NCBI RefSeq assembly: GCF_005473905.2
Contig: NZ_CP061336.1
Location: 2,348,501 to 2,412,500 of the forward strand
Origin: Ruminiclostridium herbifermentans
Lineage (GTDB): Bacteria; Bacillota; Clostridia; Acetivibrionales; DSM-1351
Length of the DNA: 64,000 nucleotides
Direction: 5' to 3'
Part shown: in pieces, positions 55,603-64,000 of the stretch
Layout: every line of letters starts with the position of its first letter
Numbering within the stretch: the stretch's first letter is position 1
Notes under the pieces: generated by a model
What the model was told of the DNA's origin: nothing
What the model saw: the letters and a program-made list of their open reading frames with translations, nothing else
The model's database searches: none
Program-made: the position numbers and the translations under genes

Positions 55603-55780
55603 TCATGCCTGCCACCGTATAGGAGTAGAATCAATCTTCCACAAATCTCCCCAATCATCATTCTTACATAGTTTCAAGCGAACATCCTTACTCTCATCGA
55701 TGAACACAACTCTCTGCACTAAAAACCGACTCAATCGCCTCAGTCACTGACAAGCGGATAACCTCAAATAACTAAAGCGT
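55603..55780 (-). pseudogene. Unidentified coding remnant with a frameshift
   Basis: On the minus strand one frame reads VTEAIESVFSAE and the next, after a slip, RVVFIDESKDVRLKLCKNDD and WGDLWKIDSTPIRW, ending at a TGA (55603-55605). Its base composition is richer in GC than its surroundings. It looks like the 3' end of a real protein, but I do not recognise the family. Confidence 0.35.
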
Positions 55781-55975
55781 ACCTATACTAACTTAACAGT
55801 GTCTTAATCTGATTAGCAAACTGGAAAGTTAAGCATGTAAGCAAAAGTAATTTTCTAGTTATATTGGCAATAAACTATTGATAATTCCCGCACCAATAAC
55901 TTTTGTGTGCTAAGATTGAGTTTATAATTTATCACTCAGATTGACCATCCATTTGAAAAATTAAAGTATTTTTGC

Positions 55976-56572
55976 TTATAAATTATGCCTTGCTCCCCAA
56001 AGAAAATATTTTTGGCACCAAGTACCCCAAGTGCTTAAAATTTGTACATCCTTTTCTTCATTTAAGTTAGAAATCCATAAATCATTTCCAATATATATTC
56101 CTACATGAGTAATAACCTTATCAGCTCTTGTGGAAAAGAACATTAAATCCCCAAGCTGAAGCTGCTTAAAGGTCATAGGCTGCCCTGTTCTTGCCTGTTC
56201 ACTGCTGACTCTTGGTAAATTTACTCCAAACTTTTTATATATATGCTGTGTCCAACCACTGCAATCAGTTGAATATGGAGGATTATTTCCACCGTATTTG
56301 TAAGCAGTAACAGATTGAAGTGAACGTGCATAGTCTACTAAATCTCTTTTCTTTTGATCTTTTGTTCTTACAATAATATAATCATTTACGTCAATCTTGT
56401 TTGGATTCTCAATATGTGGATTTAAGGAAATTAAATCTGCTAAACTCATATTAAATTGCTTGGCGATCTTTGCCATTGTGTCGCCCTTTTTAACATAATA
56501 TTCAGCATTAGCAGATGACGCAGAAATGGTTACAAAAACTGCTACTAATGCCGCTGCTATTATTTTTTTCAC
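55976..56572 (-). CDS. Secreted LysM - NlpC/P60 peptidoglycan endopeptidase
   Basis: 198 residues: signal peptide (1-23), one LysM wall-binding domain (about 24-70, YYVKKGDTMAKIAKQFNMSL) and an NlpC/P60 domain (about 75-198). The catalytic Cys is in STDCSGW and the His in ITHVGIYIG; the third polar residue usually found after that is less clear (LWISNLNEE). It should cut stem peptides in cell-wall turnover. GTG start after GGGGAG. It stands alone. Confidence 0.88.
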   Translation of the reverse strand: MKKIIAAALVAVFVTISASSANAEYYVKKGDTMAKIAKQFNMSLADLISLNPHIENPNKIDVNDYIIVRTKDQKKRDLVDYARSLQSVTAYKYGGNNPPYSTDCSGWTQHIYKKFGVNLPRVSSEQARTGQPMTFKQLQLGDLMFFSTRADKVITHVGIYIGNDLWISNLNEEKDVQILSTWGTWCQKYFLWGARHNL

Positions 56573-56874
56573 GAATTTTCTCCCCTTTTATCTGTAATTG
56601 TGAATGTTCACAGACTTATTATCTCTTTTTTCTACTGATAATATTAGAATTTTGGTTTGCAATTTCTTCAAAACTTACAAATATATTTTTTACTAAAAAA
56701 TAGATATAATTTTTTGAAATGATTTTGCCTTTATAATATACAATATTAATACTAGTTACTCGAGTACCAGTGTTATTTGAACTAATCAGTAAGGTTGTTA
56801 TTACATCATGATAACTTATCCATTAATGTTAGCTTATTTAAACTTAAATCACATAATCTTTTATTGTCTATATT

Positions 56875-57107
56875 GGTATGCAAGTACAACTTAGATAAAT
56901 ATGATACTTGGTTAAAGATATTTGTTTGAATTTGTAGGTTAAGAATAGTTTATTCTGCCGTAAAACCCTTCAGGACATAGGTTTTAGCGAAACAATGAAG
57001 CATGGATGCTGAATGTGAGCGACGGAATAATTAACTATGATGAACTAATACAAATTCAAAAGATATCTTGTGAGTAACACATTTTGATAAGTTTGTACGG
57101 GAGTACC
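56875..57107. mobile_element. Composite-repeat family, short copy C lacking the inner segment
   Basis: 233 bp with ends GGTATGCAAGTACAACTTAG and TAAGTTTGTACGGGAGTACC, matching both ends of copy D. The outer arms align throughout, for example GTTTGAATTTGTAGGTTAAG and CAATGAAGCATGGATGCTGA. In place of the 335-bp core it has TAAAACCC...GGTTTTA. This defines the boundaries of the inner segment in copies A and D. Confidence 0.75.
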
Positions 57108-57193
57108 AATAAAACAGCACTATAATCATCACTTAAATTCTTTTTCCAAGTATACTCTCAGGTTTTTTCAAATATCTTTGTACTGTCAAAGGA

Positions 57194-57536
57194 TTATATT
57201 GGAAAAGGAATCAATAATTGAAGCACTTCTCTAGTACACAGACAAGCTATGGTAGGTGAAAGATAATCTTTACCAACAATATCTGTTATCTTGTTTTTTA
57301 TATCATTTTTTCCAGCTATAAGTGCCGTATTTGCTTCACTCTCATGATGGTCATAATAATTAAGTAATCCGCTAAATACCGTAGCACCAAAAGTACCTCC
57401 TGAAACACAGCTTATTCCAAATAAGTGATTTCTAAAATCAGGACAATCTCTTTGGACTCTTGCTAAAAACTGTGCACTCCAATATGCAGCACATATACCT
57501 CCTCATTCAGATAAAACAATAAACATAGGAACTTTC
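57194..57536 (-). pseudogene. Remnant of a patatin-like phospholipase gene
   Basis: The frame reads PMFIVLSE, TGA, GGICAAYWSAQFLARVQ, then FRNHLFGISCVSGGTFGATV and DYLSPTIACL to a TAA at 57194. It matches the patatin nucleophile region (GxSGG-like motif, here SCVSGGTFG with Cys replacing the usual Gly) and the preceding GGGxxAAYW oxyanion loop. The stop would come from GGA to TGA. The N terminus and the rest of the domain, with the catalytic Asp, are missing. It lies just beside repeat copy C. Confidence 0.7.
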
Positions 57537-57872
57537 TGACTTTTGTCAATTGATTATTCTTTTAAATCTATTCTAAAGTATCCTATTAATAACTAATCTT
57601 TCCTAAATGAATGTATAGGTATCAAACATATCAAATGGAAAGTTAGTTAAATCAACTGGAAAAGTTGAATTTTTTAGTTGTTTAGCTTATCAATTGAAAG
57701 TTAGTAAATAAGCAAAAAAAATCACCCTATCATATTTGATAAGGTGATAGCATTAAAATATAACGAGCTATTTTACTTTAGAGCCTTAATTACTTAAACT
57801 ATAAATTGCTATACCAATTTAATTATATTATTCTTCATTAAATTGAAAATAAACCCGCTAATATTTTAATAT
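57537..57872. other. Intergenic region with GGAAAGTTAG-type repeats
   Basis: TGGAAAGTTAGTTAAATCAA, CTGGAAAAGTTGAATTTTTT and TTGAAAGTTAGTAAAT occur within 57635-57705. The GH43 terminator follows. No gene is seen. Confidence 0.5.
57719..57748 (-). terminator. Terminator downstream of the GH43-CBM6 gene
   Basis: ATCACCCTATCA pairs with TGATAAGGTGAT around a short loop; on the minus strand TTTTTTT follows. Confidence 0.8.
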
Positions 57873-59474
57873 TTATTTTACTGGAAGCGAAGGGATACTT
57901 CCAAGTAAATACTGTTTAAGATTTGCAAAGTCAATAGCATCAACAGCATTGTCTAAATTTACATCTGCAGCTAATTTTCCATTCTCAGCTGGGAAATCAG
58001 TAATGCTACCCATTAGATATTGTTTTAGTGTAGCAAAATCTAGAGCATCAACGATTTTATCTCCATTTACATCTCCATAAATAACAGTAGGTTGTGTTGT
58101 TGCTGCATTAAATTTCCACCAACTTACATTGAGGAGGTAATCGCTTCCACCTGTGAATCTGAGGTATAAATCATGTACACCTGTTGCACCACTAACAGCA
58201 CAAGTTTTAGTTTCATAAGTTTGCCAACCACCAGTTGATGGTACTTCTAAAGTACCAACCAATTTTCCTGTTGGGCTGTCTAAACGAAGCTCTATATTTC
58301 CTCCTTTAGTGTTACTTGCTACTCTAGCCTCAAAACTTTTAGCGCCATCGCCAAAATCGACGCCTCTCACTCTAATCCAGTCTCCATTTTCAATAAATGC
58401 AAGATTACGTCCGCCTTCACCGCATTCTTCTGTTTCAATACCACTTTGCTCAGCCATAGTTACTGCTAAATTCTTTACATATGGATCTACGTATTTTAAC
58501 TGTTGTAAACCGTCTTTTGTGATTGTAACTTTCTTTATAGTACCATCAGAATTATATTCTAGACGGTCTATACAAACATTTCTTTGATATGTTGTGTCAA
58601 CTTTATTTTGCATTGCTACATATCTATTATGATATGCAATATACCAATTATCTTTAAATGTAAATATTGAATGATGGTTATTGTTACCGCTGTTATCAGG
58701 TGGATTAGGTAATACTGTACCCTTATGCACGAAACCTGTTGTAGGTTTATCACTCATCATATATTCAATAGTAGCCGCACCTTTTGAGAAGTTACTTGAA
58801 TATGTAAAATAGTACTTTCCTTTATACTTATGCATGTATGAAGCTTCAAAGAATAGTGGAGCTGTCATTGTTTGAGCAGAACCAACAGTACTTACCATAT
58901 CATTGCCTAACTTGATAACTCTTATATTACTTTCACCATTTCCTCCGAAATACATATAAGCTTGTCCGTCATCATCTACAAATACACCTGGGTCAAATAA
59001 CCACATATTGTTTGCAGGCATAACTCCAGGAGTGTTAGAATCTACTAAAGGCTTAGTTCTTACATCTTTAAAAGGACCTGTTGGGCTATCACTTACAGCA
59101 ACACCGATAGCACTTCCGCCATTACCATAATACAAATAGAACTTATTATTACGATAAACTATTTGAGGTGCCCATGACTTAGTTGCTCCCCAACTGCAAT
59201 CTTTAGATGGAGTAAAAACTTCACCATGGTCTGTCCAGTTCTTCATATCATCAGTTGATATACATGTAATATCAGAAATTATGTAATTTTCTTGACCATC
59301 ATTATCATGTGACATATAAAGGTAAAGTCTTCCGTTATACTCAACTCCAGTAGGGTCTGCTGTATAACGCTGAGAGAATATTGGATAGTCTGCAAAACTA
59401 ACTGATGCTGAAGAAAGCAATATAGCACTACTTATAAAAGCAGCTGCAAAAATTTTCTTGATTTTATTAAACAT
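57873..59474 (-). CDS. Cellulosomal GH43 arabinofuranosidase-type enzyme with CBM6 and dockerin
   Basis: 533 residues: signal peptide (1-28), GH43 propeller (about 30-325), CBM6-type domain (about 335-460) and a dockerin (about 468-530, DALDFATLKQYLMG and DAIDFANLKQYLLG). Catalytic features are YTADPTGVEYNG (Asp base), LFDPGVFVDDDG (pKa Asp) and PLFFEASYMHKY (acid Glu). GH43 plus CBM6 in this order is typical of arabinoxylan arabinofuranohydrolases and xylosidases. The start follows AAGGGGG. A candidate AraR site lies about 350 bases upstream. Confidence 0.9.
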   Translation of the reverse strand: MFNKIKKIFAAAFISSAILLSSASVSFADYPIFSQRYTADPTGVEYNGRLYLYMSHDNDGQENYIISDITCISTDDMKNWTDHGEVFTPSKDCSWGATKSWAPQIVYRNNKFYLYYGNGGSAIGVAVSDSPTGPFKDVRTKPLVDSNTPGVMPANNMWLFDPGVFVDDDGQAYMYFGGNGESNIRVIKLGNDMVSTVGSAQTMTAPLFFEASYMHKYKGKYYFTYSSNFSKGAATIEYMMSDKPTTGFVHKGTVLPNPPDNSGNNNHHSIFTFKDNWYIAYHNRYVAMQNKVDTTYQRNVCIDRLEYNSDGTIKKVTITKDGLQQLKYVDPYVKNLAVTMAEQSGIETEECGEGGRNLAFIENGDWIRVRGVDFGDGAKSFEARVASNTKGGNIELRLDSPTGKLVGTLEVPSTGGWQTYETKTCAVSGATGVHDLYLRFTGGSDYLLNVSWWKFNAATTQPTVIYGDVNGDKIVDALDFATLKQYLMGSITDFPAENGKLAADVNLDNAVDAIDFANLKQYLLGSIPSLPVK

Positions 59475-59899
59475 TTAGAATACCCCCTTAAAATAATTTA
59501 CTGTTTTTGCTGTCTTATAAGTGCTGTTATTTTGCACTTTAAATACAAACAAATTTAAGTCTAATCTGCGTTCAAAGCCAAATTGAAAGTTTATGAACTA
59601 AATTATATGTACATTACTTTCGTTTCTGATTATTTTTGGTAAATTAGGCTTTAAACATTAATCACTTAAGCATTTCCCCCCAATTTTTGCTTGATCTTTA
59701 GTTTGAATGGACTGCCACATTTCATTGCCTTGCAATTACTTACTTTTTAAATGGAAAATTAAATTTTTTATGCGATAGTCCAATTAACCTCCTTTCATTT
59801 AAAAATATTTGATTTATACAATCTTGTACAGTTGTGCATACAAGTAAGTATAAACATTAAATAACTCATCATTACGCATTATAATAGAAAAATCTAATT
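59475..59899. other. Upstream region of the GH43-CBM6 gene
   Basis: 425 bases with no gene. It holds the candidate AraR operator (59823-59844) and A/T-rich promoter DNA. Confidence 0.5.
59823..59844. promoter_or_regulatory. Candidate AraR-type operator CTTGTA-N10-TACAAG
   Basis: A perfect 6-bp dyad with a 10-base spacer in the gap between the araR-like gene and the GH43 gene. Known AraR sites carry TTGTAC/GTACAA half-sites, and one half here reads TTGTAC. The spacing is not canonical, so confidence is modest. Confidence 0.4.
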
Positions 59900-60994
59900 C
59901 TATCTTTTTCTGCATGAGTCTTTTATAATAAGTTTAGGTATAATTATCTTTTGTATAGGATTATTCTTGTAGTTTTTATCATTAATTAACTGTAAAAGTA
60001 TCTTTGCTGCCTCTTCCCCTAATACTTCTTTTGGATGACTAACGGTAGTAAGCTTCACAGGACAATTCTCAGATAAGAAAGAATCATCAAACCCAGTAAT
60101 TGAAATATCATCGGGTACTTTTAGTCCTAATTTATTAAGTAATGGAAACATTTTAAAAGCAATTTCATCATTATAACAAGCAATTGCATCTATATTTCTT
60201 TTTTCTTCAAGCATTTGCTTAATTATGGCAAATGGTTTTATTTCTTGCTCTTCAGTATGATACCATATAACTGAATCTGGGTCATATGGCAGCCCAGTAT
60301 CGGTTAATGCTTTTGCATAGCCTCTATGTCTGTCTATGCCCTGAGTATCATCTGCTTTAAAAATTCCAACAATATTCTTATGTCCTAGCTTAGCAAGGTA
60401 CTCCACTACAGAATACATACCTGCAACATCATCTAATACTACTTTAGATTTACCTTCTAACTCTCTGTAGTCACCATGTAAAAACACATAAGGAATATTA
60501 TGCTTATCAAAAGCTTCATAAAATTTAAGATTATTAGAAAAAAGTGCGCTCTTTGTAGGCTCAATAATCAATCCTTCAATATCCTTACTTAAGAGGTCTT
60601 CAAAATAAAGAGCTTCATTATTTAAAATATTACTTGTATTTTTCAAAATAATGCTATACTTATTGTTTGATAGTACTCTCTCTATACCTTCTATAACTCT
60701 TGGAAAAATATATTCTGAAATATATGTCATTATAACACCAATATTTTTGGAATCATTTCTCTTACTGCTTCTGCTTAGGCAAAAAGTTCCTCGACCATGT
60801 TCGGTATAAAGATAGCCTTCATTTACTAGCATTGATATAGCTTTTCTTACAGTATGTCGACTTAATTTATGTGTTTCAGTAAGTGTATTTTCTGATGGTA
60901 TTTGCTCTCCGGGCATTATCCTTCCCATTAATATCTCTTCTTTTAAATGTTCCATAAGCATATAATACTTAGGTTGATTATTTCTACTTTGCAC
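59900..60994 (-). CDS. araR: AraR-like arabinose repressor (GntR helix-turn-helix plus LacI-type sensor)
   Basis: 364 residues. The N-terminal GntR winged helix (GRIMPGEQIPSENTLTETHK, then SRHTVRKAISML) is joined to a periplasmic-binding-protein-like sensor domain (about 80-360; VIMTYISEYIFPRVIEGIE, SITGFDDSFL). This chimera is the hallmark of AraR, which releases DNA on binding arabinose. The GH43 neighbours, which yield arabinose, support it. GTG start after TAGGGGT. Confidence 0.87.
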   Translation of the reverse strand: MQSRNNQPKYYMLMEHLKEEILMGRIMPGEQIPSENTLTETHKLSRHTVRKAISMLVNEGYLYTEHGRGTFCLSRSSKRNDSKNIGVIMTYISEYIFPRVIEGIERVLSNNKYSIILKNTSNILNNEALYFEDLLSKDIEGLIIEPTKSALFSNNLKFYEAFDKHNIPYVFLHGDYRELEGKSKVVLDDVAGMYSVVEYLAKLGHKNIVGIFKADDTQGIDRHRGYAKALTDTGLPYDPDSVIWYHTEEQEIKPFAIIKQMLEEKRNIDAIACYNDEIAFKMFPLLNKLGLKVPDDISITGFDDSFLSENCPVKLTTVSHPKEVLGEEAAKILLQLINDKNYKNNPIQKIIIPKLIIKDSCRKR

Positions 60995-61305
60995 TTTGAT
61001 ACCCCTAAAACCAAAATTTGTATATATTACTATAAATAATTATATAATATAAATTCAAGTATTACAATTAATTATTTTATGACATTTTTCGCGCTTTAAA
61101 TATTAGCTACTAATTCATCAAATATCTTGGAAGTATTACATTCAGATAAGTTAAAGAATAAATAAGTCAGTACTTAAAATTTACCTTTAAGGTTTAAAAA
61201 TAATTAGCACAGCCAGTTAAAATTCTAAGAATATTTTTACAACAAACTATTGATAAGAAAGATAATTAGGACAGATTATACCTAAATGTGTCCTAAAACA
61301 AGTCA
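60995..61305. other. Intergenic region upstream of araR
   Basis: AT-rich. An AAATTTGTATATATTAC word near 61014 could be a half-site for AraR itself. Nothing else is seen. Confidence 0.4.
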
Positions 61306-61907
61306 TTATTTCGATGGTAAAAAATCAATTGAGCCTAAAAGATACATTATAAGAGCAGCATAGTCAAGTGCGTCAATGAAGCCATCTCTATTAGTATCAG
61401 CAGCTTCCTTACTATCTAATTCAGTTATTATTCCAATTAGGTATGCTTTCAAAGCCGATAAATCAATTGAATTTATCTCCCCATCCATAATAATATCACC
61501 TAATTTGAAAGCGACTTTGGGAGTCAAAATTATTTCATTACTTGCAGCCGATAAATTACCAAATACATCCTTTGATTTTACAGTTAGTCTATGAGAAGTG
61601 TATTCTGATAAACCAGTTATAATACATTGGGTAGTTTTACTAGCAGAAATTAGTTTAGAACCATCATAAATATTATAACCTGCTACACATACATTATCTT
61701 TAGCTTCTGTCCAAGACAAGCTAATTGTTGAATTGGTAAGATAAGAACACGTAAAATCTGTAGGCGCAGTTGGTGCTTCAGTATCTTCTGGAGGCTCAAT
61801 TACAGTATAATTCATTTTAGTAATATCAGCACTTCCATTGCTTTGGTAGCCATCTACTAAAAACTTACGTCATTGAATTTTTTCTGAATAGGAGATTCAA
61901 TAAAAAT
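61306..61907 (-). pseudogene. 5'-truncated cellulosomal protein: FN3 domain plus dockerin
   Basis: The frame is open from a TAG at 61908 down to the stop at 61306 but has no start with a ribosome site; the first ATG (61815) is internal. It reads the tail of an upstream domain (FNDVSFLVDGYQSNGSADIT), a fibronectin-III domain (APTAPTDFTC to NEIILTP) and a dockerin (INSIDLSALKAYLIG, IDALDYAALIMYLLG). The catalytic part is missing, which suggests a deletion next to the GH53 gene. Confidence 0.72.
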
Positions 61908-61940
61908 CTATTTAACAAAACGCTAAGTGAATATAGTTCA

Positions 61941-63893
61941 TCAATTATTATATTTATAAGCATTTATTGCTGGTAAAATTACATGATTAAAATCAAATAG
62001 CGTTGTATTAGCTACAACATTTGTATCTGCTTTATTAGTTGCCTCAACAATAGCCCAGCCCACACCATTTTGTTCTACCATTACAGGGTCCCAGTAAATG
62101 TCTCCGATACATCTTCCATCTTTTACATTCTTCAAAGCATTAAATAATTCCAGCAAAAAGTCTCTTTGACCATTTGGTGAACTTTCATAATAATTTTCAT
62201 ATGCACCATTATTTTTTAGCTGTCCCTCATATCCATTAGGCAAATATTTATTAAAGTTATATCCTGTTTCCATGATTATAATATCTTTATTATATCTGGC
62301 ACAAATCTTGTTACAGAAATCAACTACTTTGTTTGCTGTAATGCCCGTATAATAAGGATAATATGAAGCACCTATAATATCGTACTTTATATTGTAAGTT
62401 TTACAGTTATCAAAGAACCATATGTATTTGTCAGAATTACCAGCATCGTCTAAATGAAGTATTACTTTTGTATTAGGACTTACCTCTTTTACTGCCGTAT
62501 ATCCTGCATTAATAAACCTTCCTAAATTAGCAAAGTTATTGTAGCTGCCATATGGATATAGCATGCCTGCCTGTATTTCATTTCCAAGGGATACTGTTTC
62601 AGGTATTGTGCCTTGTGCTGCCATTTGCTGCATAACACTTTTTGTATAGTTATAAACCAAATTTTCTAGTTTAGCTACTGCGTCTTGAGTGGATAATCCT
62701 GCGATTTGTGATTTCCAATCTGTAGGAATATTCTGAGTCAAACCATTAGTCCAAAAATCACTATAATGTAAAGTAAGCTGAATAGCCATATTTGCATTTT
62801 TTGCGCGCTTTGCCAATCTTAAGATATCCTCAAGGTTCAGATAATTTTCCTTTAAATAATATTTACCATCTCCGCGACCCTTTCCAGGATTATTATATAA
62901 TCTAAGTCTCGCAATATTCCAACCATTATCCGCTAATAGCTTAACTGCATCCTGCTCTTTTCCGTTTGAATCATAAAACTTAGCTCCCATATCTTCTACA
63001 TAGGTTAATTCAGAAATATCTCCTCCCACGTAGAACTTCTTTTGCTGTGACTGATTGCTTTCTCTATTGATAGTAAAATCATCAAGATTTACCCAATTTT
63101 TTGCGTTGGCATCACTATAGAAGCCAATTCTAATATTACCGTCTGCACCAACTTGGACTCCTCTAACTGTAACTAAGGTCCATCCATATTGCTGTGAGTT
63201 CTCGGTATTTAAAGCATTTGTTACTGGAATAGCTGTCATGCATTTATTTTGTCCTGTTCCGTGTGCATAAAGATATGCACTGTTCTGGTTTCCACCATTT
63301 TGAACGTAGCAGGTTATATAATAGTAACCCGGCTGCAGTCCTGTAACGTCTTGATAAATATCCGATACATAATTGGATTCAGCATAACAAGATAATTGAT
63401 AACGCCCTGTACGAGATGCTCTTGAAGATGCATAAGTAGCACCTGTTGTATTTTTAGAGCCTAATGTCCATCCATTAATACTGCCATCCTCAAAGCCGGT
63501 ATTAGTAAATACTTTATTAGCAGGTTTACCTGTAGGAAGAGAATAAATTATTTTCATTAAATAGCTTTTTAGTATTGCGAAATCAATAGCATCTATCTGA
63601 CCATCAACATTTACATCAGCAGCTGATAGATTTATCCCCTGAGAATCGCTGCCTAATAAATGTTTTTTTAATAAAGCATAATCAATAGCATCAATATTTC
63701 CATCATTGTTTATGTCGCCATATGTAGTAATAGAGGTATTAGCATTTAATTGCCTTTCATTTAATGTGATAGTGGAATTTGACAATGCGCTGAATGAAGA
63801 ACTAATATCTGTTGCCTTTATATCTTGGGGTAAAACAGTCATTGAAATGAATATACTTAATGATAGTATTATTCCAAAAACTCTTCTTTTCAA
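61941..63893 (-). CDS. Cellulosomal GH53 endo-beta-1,4-galactanase with N-terminal dockerin
   Basis: 650 residues: signal peptide (about 1-28), dockerin near the N terminus (about 58-120, [14 protein letters not shown] and [14 protein letters not shown]), a carbohydrate-binding jelly-roll domain (about 127-280), then the GH53 TIM barrel (about 290-645). Acid/base Glu is in SLGNEIQAG and the nucleophile Glu in [10 protein letters not shown]53 enzymes cut type I arabinogalactan. Most dockerins sit at the C terminus, so the N-terminal place is notable. TTG start after GGGAGAGG. Confidence 0.92.
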   Translation of the reverse strand: MKRRVFGIILSLSIFISMTVLPQDIKATDISSSFSALSNSTITLNERQLNANTSITTYGDINNDGNIDAIDYALLKKHLLGSDSQGINLSAADVNVDGQIDAIDFAILKSYLMKIIYSLPTGKPANKVFTNTGFEDGSINGWTLGSKNTTGATYASSRASRTGRYQLSCYAESNYVSDIYQDVTGLQPGYYYITCYVQNGGNQNSAYLYAHGTGQNKCMTAIPVTNALNTENSQQYGWTLVTVRGVQVGADGNIRIGFYSDANAKNWVNLDDFTINRESNQSQQKKFYVGGDISELTYVEDMGAKFYDSNGKEQDAVKLLADNGWNIARLRLYNNPGKGRGDGKYYLKENYLNLEDILRLAKRAKNANMAIQLTLHYSDFWTNGLTQNIPTDWKSQIAGLSTQDAVAKLENLVYNYTKSVMQQMAAQGTIPETVSLGNEIQAGMLYPYGSYNNFANLGRFINAGYTAVKEVSPNTKVILHLDDAGNSDKYIWFFDNCKTYNIKYDIIGASYYPYYTGITANKVVDFCNKICARYNKDIIIMETGYNFNKYLPNGYEGQLKNNGAYENYYESSPNGQRDFLLELFNALKNVKDGRCIGDIYWDPVMVEQNGVGWAIVEATNKADTNVVANTTLFDFNHVILPAINAYKYNN

Positions 63894-64000
63894 AATAATC
63901 CTCTCCCTTTTAATAAATTTGTTTAAGATGGTTAGAACTCAAATTAATATTAATATTGTAGTACTAGCTTACGGAGATTTCTGAGAAAACTTATAAAATG

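Larger units (their letters stand above)
54960..55975. other. Kilobase gap with hairpin repeats and a gene remnant
   Basis: It holds the GGAAAGTTGA-family hairpins, AT-rich DNA and one coding-like remnant (55603-55780, listed separately). No intact gene is seen. Confidence 0.5.

Noticed and set aside
1-64000. rRNA or tRNA genes
   Set aside because: I saw no tRNA-like cloverleaf with a GGTTCRANTCC arm and no rRNA-like conserved stretches.

Overview
The window is low-GC DNA with strong AGGAGG-type ribosome binding sites. It encodes five dockerin-bearing carbohydrate-active proteins, two of the chemotaxis-receptor family, CUT1 sugar ABC transport and a clostridial-style glutathione gene pair. 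This points to a mesophilic, cellulosome-forming member of the Clostridia. I cannot name the species from sequence alone.

Layout. 1-2684: methionine ABC importer (metQ 3' part, metN, metI), with a short duplicated metN start between metQ and metN. 2818-12565: a copper-handling region holding a DUF2318 protein, an HMA/TauE-SafE/cupredoxin fusion, the CopA ATPase, CopZ, an OmpR-type two-component pair and a small Met-tailed membrane protein. Three of its promoters carry the same 11-bp-spaced direct repeats, so they may form one regulon. All of it except the DUF2318 gene lies between two inverted copies of a ~0.5 kb non-coding composite repeat. 12769-14526: cellulosomal GH26 mannanase, with a 7.5-unit array of 52-bp palindromic repeats upstream. 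15657-21760: cupin protein, orphan membrane protein, decayed lipoprotein gene, split glutathione synthesis genes and a SnoaL-like protein. 22066-28098: probable amino-sugar island (SIS-domain isomerase/deaminase, NagR-like regulator with a candidate operator, ROK repressor with an operator-in-promoter, secreted LmbE-type deacetylase). 28708-30714: chemotaxis receptor broken by one stop codon. 31020-40447: long minus-strand catabolic operon (ROK kinase, sugar ABC importer, amidohydrolase, cysteine-desulfidase-like protein, ROK repressor, ArgH-like lyase). 40600-42325: three-gene membrane operon. 42417-47636: 1739-residue SF1 helicase-nuclease that also holds a rubredoxin-like domain. 48118-50151: second chemotaxis receptor, again broken by one stop codon. 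50595-63893: arabinan/galactan cluster (double GH43, GH43-CBM6, GH53 with N-terminal dockerin, AraR-like regulator), plus an NlpC/P60 hydrolase and several gene remnants.

Together the genes describe a plant-cell-wall degrader. Dockerin enzymes outside the cell cut mannan, arabinoxylan/arabinan and galactan, ABC and ROK systems import and phosphorylate the products, and AraR/NagR/ROK regulators switch the clusters. The most unusual items are the rubredoxin-containing helicase-nuclease, the inverted repeats around the copper genes with their shared promoter repeats, the 31-40 kb catabolic operon of unknown substrate, and a recurring pattern of single nonsense mutations.
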